64,000 nucleotides of DNA from PALSA-612 sp963704335 (GTDB lineage: Bacteria; Actinomycetota; Thermoleophilia; Gaiellales; Gaiellaceae). The notes beneath the pieces were generated by a model. The model did no database searches. It had not been told where the DNA came from and saw only the letters and a list, made by a program, of their open reading frames with translations. Location: positions 1,302,001 through 1,366,000 of the forward strand of contig OY969889.1 in assembly GCA_963704335.1 (NCBI GenBank), written 5' to 3'. The position numbers were made by a program, and so were the translations under genes. This document shows, piece after piece, positions 59,547-64,000 of this stretch. The first letter of the stretch is position 1, and every line of letters starts with the position of its first letter.

Positions 59547-60371
59547 TCAGCAGCAGCCAGCCTTAGTGGCTGGCTGGATCAGTGGCAGTCCCTTGCGCGT
59601 CGGCTCGCTGGTCTTCACGGCCTTGACGATTGCGCCGTGCATCCCATCTGCCACTTGATGGGTGAACTCGACGCTGATCTCCTCGAAGCCCGCCGCCTCG
59701 AGACCCGCTTCGTACTCGCCCTTCGACAGGGCACCGGCGATGCAGCCGACGTAGCTCCCACGTTCGGCACGATCTTCGGGCGCTAGGTCGTCCTCGGCCA
59801 CCACGTCATTGATCCCGATGCGTCCCCCCGGTCGCAAGACTCGCCCGATCTCGGTGAGCACAGCGGGCTTGTCGACAGAGAGATTGATGACGCAGTTCGA
59901 GATCACGACATCGACCGACTCAGCTGGGAGTGGGATCTGTTCGATCACGCCCTTGAGGAAGTGCGCGTTCGTGATGCCTGCCTCGCGAGTGTTCTGCTGC
60001 GCGAGCGCGAGCATCTCGTCCGTCATGTCCAGGCCATAGGCGATCCCCGTCGGGCCAACACGCCTCGCCGAGAGAATCACGTCGATCCCTCCGCCGGAGC
60101 CGAGGTCGAGCACCGTCTCACCCTCGCGGAGGTCGGCGACGGCAGTCGGGTTCCCGCAACCGAGAGAGGCGAGGACTGCTGCCTCGGGTAGCTCGCCACG
60201 CTGCTCGGCGGCGTATAGCGCGTCACCGAACTTCTCCGCGTCGGCATCGGCGTCAGAACAGCAGGCCCCACTCCCGCATCCGCAGCCGTCTGTTCCGTCC
60301 AGCACGGCGCGGGCAGACTCGGCATACCGGCGACGTACCTCGTCGCGCAGGTCGTCAGCGGTAGTCGTCAT
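59547..60371 (-). CDS. arsM: Arsenite S-adenosylmethionine methyltransferase
   Basis: 274 aa. Arsenite-binding cysteines: N-terminal pair region CGCGSGACC (30-38), C72 (SLGCGNP), C160 (ISNCVINLS) and C210 (YVGCIAGAL), the conserved ArsM set. SAM motif I is VLDLGSGGGIDVILSARRVGP, then GLDMTDEMLALA and LRPGGRIGINDVVAED. It methylates arsenite to volatile or less toxic forms. ATG 60371 shares one base with the arsR stop. The C-terminal CC pair is at the end. Confidence 0.95.
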   Translation of the reverse strand: MTTTADDLRDEVRRRYAESARAVLDGTDGCGCGSGACCSDADADAEKFGDALYAAEQRGELPEAAVLASLGCGNPTAVADLREGETVLDLGSGGGIDVILSARRVGPTGIAYGLDMTDEMLALAQQNTREAGITNAHFLKGVIEQIPLPAESVDVVISNCVINLSVDKPAVLTEIGRVLRPGGRIGINDVVAEDDLAPEDRAERGSYVGCIAGALSKGEYEAGLEAAGFEEISVEFTHQVADGMHGAIVKAVKTSEPTRKGLPLIQPATKAGCC

Positions 60372-60718
60372 CAGCAACACACACTCTTCAGGTCGGCGAC
60401 AACGGCGAGCTTCTCTACGGCATCGCCCTTGAGCGCGAAGTAGGCCCACTTGCCACGCTGCTCGCGCTCGACAAGCCCTGCATCGAGCAACCGCTTCATG
60501 TGGTGAGACACCGTCGGCTGTGAGAGACCGAGCGGCTCGACGAGATTGCAGATACAGACTGGCTCGCCGTCGCTCGTCGCAAGCACATTCACGATCCGAA
60601 CGCGAGCGGGGTCCGCCAGGGCCTTGAAGAGTGCTGCTGTCGCCTCGGCCTCGTCGTCAGACAGCACGTCCGCGTCGAGCGGCGCGCAGCAGTCGATTGT
60701 GTCGAGTGTCGTGCTCAC
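60371..60718 (-). CDS. arsR: Arsenic-responsive ArsR repressor
   Basis: 115 aa from GTG 60718, placed by GAGG 5 nt upstream. TTG 60769 is in frame but belongs to the promoter region (see 60750-60779). Winged helix: ALFKALADPARVRIVNVLATSDGEPVCICNLVEPLGLSQPTVSHHMKRLLDAGLVEREQRGKWAYFAL. Arsenite ligands: C55 and C57 in VCICNL, plus C10-C11 and the C-terminal C114-C115, which may complete the site. It should repress the whole operon. It overlaps arsM by one base. Confidence 0.93.
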   Translation of the reverse strand: MSTTLDTIDCCAPLDADVLSDDEAEATAALFKALADPARVRIVNVLATSDGEPVCICNLVEPLGLSQPTVSHHMKRLLDAGLVEREQRGKWAYFALKGDAVEKLAVVADLKSVCC

Positions 60719-60749
60719 CGTCACCTCACTGATCGCATCGATGAACTTG

Positions 60750-60779
60750 AATGTATCGAATGTTGTCAATACATGTCAA
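60750..60779 (-). promoter_or_regulatory. ars operon promoter with inverted-repeat operator
   Basis: On the minus strand TTGACA (60779-60774) is followed, 18 nt later, by TACATT (60755-60750). The inverted repeat ATGTAT-N12-ATACAT (60751-60756 and 60769-60774) overlaps both boxes. A repressor bound there would block the polymerase, as ArsR does. The transcript would begin near 60743, shortly before the arsR start at 60718. Confidence 0.7.
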
Positions 60780-60841
60780 GCCAGGCGTGATGCCCCTCGA
60801 AACGAGAGCGCGCCGGCGCGCCTGAACCCGGCGTGCGGCGC

Positions 60842-60857
60842 GCGTTCGGCGCGCGGC
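60842..60857 (+). repeat. Right 16-bp direct repeat flanking the arsenic operon
   Basis: Identical to 58179-58194 (GCGTTCGGCGCGCGGC). It lies 63 nt beyond the ars promoter and 61 nt before the tRNA-Asp gene, in a stretch with further GC palindromes such as 60808-60821. Confidence 0.5.
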
Positions 60858-60917
60858 GCTCCTGAACGGGAAACGCGCCAGAGCCATAAAGCCAGGAGCG
60901 GTGCGGTGTTGCGAGAA

Positions 60918-60991
60918 CGGGAGCGACGGGACTCGAACCCGCGACCTCCGGCGTGACAGGCCGGCGTTCTAACCGACTGAACTACGCCCCC
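60918..60991 (-). tRNA. tRNA-Asp (GTC)
   Basis: Seven-base acceptor stem (GGGGGCG with CGCTCCC, one G-T pair), D arm GTTCAGTCGGTTAGAAC, anticodon stem CCGGC/GCCGG around CTGTCAC giving anticodon GTC, T arm GCGGGTTCGAGTCCCGT, discriminator G. No CCA is encoded. It follows the AhpD-like gene on the same strand by 18 nt and borders the arsenic operon region on the other side. Confidence 0.95.
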
Positions 60992-61009
60992 TTACACGGG
61001 TCAGTCTAG

Positions 61010-61510
61010 CTAGCTCTCGGCGATCGGTCTGCCGACCACGAGCACCTCGCGCAGCTCCGGATCGAGCTCGCGGTAGCTCGCGTCGGGCAGCACGCCCATC
61101 GCGTCCACCGACTTCGCGAAGAAGCACCGCGCCGCTGCCGCGAGGGCGACGTCCATGATCTCCGCGTCCGAGAGCCCGAGGTCGCGGAGGCGCTGCCGGT
61201 CGGCCGCGTCGATCGACGACGCGTCGTCGACGACTCGCTCGGCGAAGTCCATCACGGCAACATCGACGTCGTCGAGACCGGCGGCGCGAAAATCGCGTGC
61301 GATGTCCTCGACGGGCTCGCCGAACTGCTCGAGCAGCACACGGCCGTGGGCGAGCGAGCAGTAGCTCGAGCGAAGCCGGCGAGCGGCGGCCAGCGTCGCC
61401 AGCTCGTAGCGCCGCAGGTCCATGTTCGCCCTGATCGCAGCGCCGAGCGCCAGCCACGCGGCGTAGACGTCGGACCGCTCCGCAAACGCGCGCTCGTAGT
61501 TCGTAGCCAC
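61010..61510 (-). CDS. Carboxymuconolactone-decarboxylase / AhpD-like protein
   Basis: 166 aa, GTG start placed just after the stop of the glycosidase gene region. RRYELATLAAARRLRSSYCSLAHGRVLLEQFG has the AhpD-type C-x3-H motif (single cysteine before SLAH), then DVAVMDFAERVVDDASSI and LRDLGLSDAEIMDVALAAAARCFFAKSVDAMGV. Such proteins reduce peroxides or act as decarboxylases; the second redox cysteine of AhpD is not present near the first. The tRNA-Asp follows. Confidence 0.85.
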   Translation of the reverse strand: MATNYERAFAERSDVYAAWLALGAAIRANMDLRRYELATLAAARRLRSSYCSLAHGRVLLEQFGEPVEDIARDFRAAGLDDVDVAVMDFAERVVDDASSIDAADRQRLRDLGLSDAEIMDVALAAAARCFFAKSVDAMGVLPDASYRELDPELREVLVVGRPIAES

Positions 61511-61530
61511 GAGCGCATTCTGTACGAGAT

Positions 61531-62754
61531 CTATCCGGGGCTTCCAGCGTCGGCAGTCGGTGGCGCCTCGGGTATCGCACCTCCCGCGCCGGCGACGGTT
61601 GCGCACTCGACCTTCCCGGACTGCACGAGCGCCACCGCCTCCCGGAACGCGTCATAGGAAGGCTTCCGCGTCCCGTCGCGCCACAGGACGCCCGATTGCC
61701 AACCGGCCAGGCGGTCCTCGTCGATCAGCTCGAAGTTGAAGAACGCGCCGACCTCGGGCTGACAGTGGGCGAGCACGAGCGAGTCGCGCAGCTGGCTCGC
61801 CTGGTCGCGAAACCACGGCTCGATGCCCTCGGGCGCGACCGGCGGTACCGCCCAGTGATCGGTCTCCTCGCCGTTGTAGTGACGGCGCTTGTGCCGAGGC
61901 ACCGTCGTCTGGAACCCGTTCTCCATGTACCAGACCGACGGTCGCGCCGCACTCGGCAATGGCTGGCCCGTGCCCTGGAATGCCTGCTGTAACGCCAGGA
62001 GCAGCCGCGGCAGGTCGGCCTGAGAGACCGTGGCGGGATCGTCGTGGCGAACCCACGGCGGCTCGGCGGCGTTCACGGGGTACGGGTTGTGGCCGAACGT
62101 GCTGACGATCGGGCGGCGGCGGCCGCTCTCCCGGTACGCGACTCCGACGTCGCGCATGAATCCGGCCGGGTCGTGTCGCGCCGCCGTGGACGAGATGAGA
62201 TTGACCGTAGGGCGCAGTCGGCGCAGGCGATCCCAACACTCGGCGAGCAGCGCCTCGTACGCGATCGCGCCGCCGGCGGCCGGCCAGAAGTCGGGCGAGT
62301 TGACCTCGTTCCAGACGACAACGTCGCGGATCTTCGGGATCCGTGCCAAGACGTGCTTGAGGAAGCCGCAGTAGTGCCCTCTCTGGACATCCTCGAGCGG
62401 GGCCTGTTGTGGCTCTCCGTACACGGCCAAGACGACGCGCTGCCCACGGGCGACCATCGCCGCGGCGCGATGGAGGTAGATGCCGGCTTCCACGGTCGGC
62501 CGGTTCTGGCCCTTCCGCCACGGGATCGTGAGCCGTACGGCGTCGATTCCCAGGTGGCGATACGTCGCGAGCAGGCCGTCGGATCGCGACCGCCACTTGG
62601 CCGTGTCGTCGTCGAGCCCCACGAGCAGCTGCCTCGCGACGGGCTCGGACGGCCGTCCGGAGGCGTGCGCAACGAGTACGCACGCGCACGCAAATAACAC
62701 CGCCCCAACAACCGCCGCCCTCCCCAAGGACGCGGGACTCTCGCACCCCCGCAC
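61531..62754 (-). CDS. Secreted clan-A glycoside-hydrolase-like protein
   Basis: 407 aa, GTG start. Signal sequence to about residue 32 (VVGAVLFACACVLVAHA-SG). The TIM-barrel pattern shows the acid/base glutamate E150 after Asn in VVVWNEVNSPDFW, and the nucleophile E278 in SVWYMENGFQT. HNPYPVNAAEPP and FFNFELIDEDRLAGWQSGVLW are typical of cellulase-like barrel proteins. It should cut or rearrange a glycan outside the cell; the substrate is not clear. The C-terminal 35 residues are low-complexity. Confidence 0.82.
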   Translation of the reverse strand: MRGCESPASLGRAAVVGAVLFACACVLVAHASGRPSEPVARQLLVGLDDDTAKWRSRSDGLLATYRHLGIDAVRLTIPWRKGQNRPTVEAGIYLHRAAAMVARGQRVVLAVYGEPQQAPLEDVQRGHYCGFLKHVLARIPKIRDVVVWNEVNSPDFWPAAGGAIAYEALLAECWDRLRRLRPTVNLISSTAARHDPAGFMRDVGVAYRESGRRRPIVSTFGHNPYPVNAAEPPWVRHDDPATVSQADLPRLLLALQQAFQGTGQPLPSAARPSVWYMENGFQTTVPRHKRRHYNGEETDHWAVPPVAPEGIEPWFRDQASQLRDSLVLAHCQPEVGAFFNFELIDEDRLAGWQSGVLWRDGTRKPSYDAFREAVALVQSGKVECATVAGAGGAIPEAPPTADAGSPG

Positions 62755-62776
62755 CCGCGAGTCAAGTGAGAACCGT

Positions 62777-64000
62777 TCAGTTGTCTAGGAGGACATCGAG
62801 CGCAGCCAGCGGGCGCCGGAACGGCGTCGCGAGATAGATGCCGTCGGCCTTCTCGCGCAGCTCGCGAACGAGCTCTCGCGCGTGGGCCGTGCCGACCTCA
62901 GCCGCCCGGGGACCGGCGTCGCGCATCGCCTCCTGGAGAGCATCCGGAACGACGATTCCCGGCACCTCGTTGTGCAGCCGGAGGGCGAGCCGGTACGTCG
63001 ACAAAGGGAAGAGGCCGACGATCACGGGGATCGGCCAGGTGCCTCCGATCCGCTCCCGGAACTCGTCGAGGTAGCGCAGGTCGAACAGGATCTGCGTCAT
63101 GGCGAACTGCGCGCCGGCCTCCAGCTTGCGGCGAAAGCGGTCGGCCTCCAGCTCGAGATCGTCCGCCGTCGGATTCACCGCGACGCCGATGAAGAACGAG
63201 GTGGCCGAGTCGATCAGCTTGCCGTGGTAGTTCTGCCCGGCGTTGAGGTGCGCGATCAGCTGCGTGAGCCCGACGGCGTCCACCTCGTAGATGCCCGTGC
63301 TGCCCGAGTAGTCGCCGACCTCCGGGGGATCGCCGGTCACGGCAAGGATGTTCCGCACGCCTTCTGCATGGCCGCCCAGGAGCAGTGCCTCGAGCCCCAT
63401 GATCGAGTAGTCGCGCGAGGTGAGATGGGGGATCGTCTCCACTCCCAGGCGCCGCTCGATGGCGGCGGCCATGATCATCGCGCTGAGCTTTGCGCTGGCC
63501 GTCGCGTTGTCGTTGATGTCCACGTAGCCGACTGCGCCCGACTCCCTGATTGCCTCCACGGTCTCGAGCAGCCCCGAGTAGTCGCCCCCCAGCGGCGGGT
63601 CGATCTGCACCGAGACCACAAAACGACCCTCACGGAAGTCGCTGGCGAGGCGCGTCTCCTCTCGAATCGGCGTGAGCGAAGCGGCGGCGAGCCTGCGCTC
63701 CACCACCTCCAGCGGTCCCGACGGCACCCGTTCTTCGTCGAGCGCGCCGCGAATGGCTGCGATCTCCGACGGCGTCGTGCCGCAACAGCCGCCGATGATC
63801 CCGGCGCCGAGGCTTCTCGCCTGGGCGGCGAACTCTGCGAAGTACTCCGGCGTGGCGTGCGGGAAGATCACCCTGCCGCCGGCGAGGCTGGCGAGACCGA
63901 GGTTCGGCAGCGCTGCCAGCGGCGGGCCGTCGCCGGCCATCTGCTCGAGCGCCGTGAGCGCGGCCTGGAGGCCGGCACCGTGGTTCGCTCCCATCGCCGC
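62777..64000 (-). CDS. Bifunctional homocysteine S-methyltransferase / methylenetetrahydrofolate reductase, C-terminal part
   Basis: Partial: it enters from the right edge, in frame to the last base. The left fragment holds the zinc-site end of homocysteine methyltransferase (IIGGCCGTTPSEIAAI). It is joined to a full methylenetetrahydrofolate reductase (VSVQIDPPLGGDY..., DINDNATASAKLSAMIMAAAIERRLGVETIPHLTSRDYSIMGLEALLLGGHAEGVRNILAVTGDPP..., FAMTQILFD). The fusion makes 5-methyl-THF and uses it or S-methylmethionine to form methionine. Stop at 62777. Confidence 0.93.
   Translation of the reverse strand, partial: AAMGANHGAGLQAALTALEQMAGDGPPLAALPNLGLASLAGGRVIFPHATPEYFAEFAAQARSLGAGIIGGCCGTTPSEIAAIRGALDEERVPSGPLEVVERRLAAASLTPIREETRLASDFREGRFVVSVQIDPPLGGDYSGLLETVEAIRESGAVGYVDINDNATASAKLSAMIMAAAIERRLGVETIPHLTSRDYSIMGLEALLLGGHAEGVRNILAVTGDPPEVGDYSGSTGIYEVDAVGLTQLIAHLNAGQNYHGKLIDSATSFFIGVAVNPTADDLELEADRFRRKLEAGAQFAMTQILFDLRYLDEFRERIGGTWPIPVIVGLFPLSTYRLALRLHNEVPGIVVPDALQEAMRDAGPRAAEVGTAHARELVRELREKADGIYLATPFRRPLAALDVLLDN

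Noticed and set aside
60719..60769. Longer ArsR starting at TTG 60769
   Set aside because: This TTG lies in the promoter/operator region, between the two boxes; the ribosome site fits GTG 60718.

Overview
The window is a 64 kb stretch of a very GC-rich bacterial chromosome with densely packed genes on both strands and many GTG, TTG and apparently CTG starts. The content points to an actinobacterium, most likely of the class Thermoleophilia (Gaiellales or Solirubrobacterales): a KorAB 2-oxoglutarate:ferredoxin oxidoreductase, a PPi-type phosphofructokinase, RTX-repeat secreted proteins, ATPase and LuxR regulators with TPR-like repeats, and a bifunctional homocysteine methyltransferase/MTHFR. 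No marker gene settles this, so the placement is an inference. There is one tRNA (Asp, GTC), and no rRNA, CRISPR array, phage or insertion sequence that I could recognise. Several genes are split by single-base frameshifts (msrA, a methyltransferase at 6.6 kb, an ATPase at 41.2 kb, a membrane protein at 49.7 kb), which may be assembly errors.

1-15 kb: a fatty-acid beta-oxidation pair (thiolase plus the start of a FadB-type gene), broken msrA, a cyclase fused to an extracellular ligand-binding domain, proC, an AlkA-like glycosylase, a methyltransferase with an O-antigen-ligase-like membrane protein, a DEAD-box helicase, an NfeD-like protein, korAB, a winged-helix AlkZ-like protein and pfkA. 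15-32 kb: mostly secreted proteins (RTX/BNR, RTX, collagen-like/lamin-tail, NHL-like, NlpC/P60-like, a lipoprotein, a cupredoxin), a MarR-MFS pair, two tandem PAS proteins with a metallo-beta-lactamase-fold hydrolase, a two-component system flanked by two paralogous secreted proteins, and an Ada-AlkA fusion. At 31.3-31.9 kb lie two decayed gene fragments.

32-49 kb: a lactonase-like hydrolase divergent from a five-gene run (Tat-type aminotransferase, LVIVD propeller, DUF3500, dienelactone hydrolase, cupin) that may form an undescribed extracytoplasmic pathway; an ArsR-SRPBCC/VOC pair; a YcaQ/AlkX glycosylase; a large AAA/TPR regulator; a DUF1326-DUF2182 pair; a GDSL-type esterase; a methyltransferase; an alpha/beta hydrolase; and DUF4394. 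49-58 kb: a membrane protein, a methyltransferase, a LuxR regulator with its hydrolase, a GFA enzyme, DUF2254, a vanadium-haloperoxidase-like protein, a VOC protein and a second lactonase-like hydrolase.

58-61 kb: a compact arsenic operon (arsR, arsM, arsC, aquaglyceroporin) with a visible promoter and operator. A 16-bp direct repeat flanks it and tRNA-Asp lies just beyond, so it looks like a small island. The window ends with an AhpD-like protein, a secreted clan-A glycosidase and a truncated metH1/MTHFR fusion. Across the window, four proteins of alkylation-repair families (two AlkA-type, two AlkZ/YcaQ-type) and a large share of exported proteins stand out.
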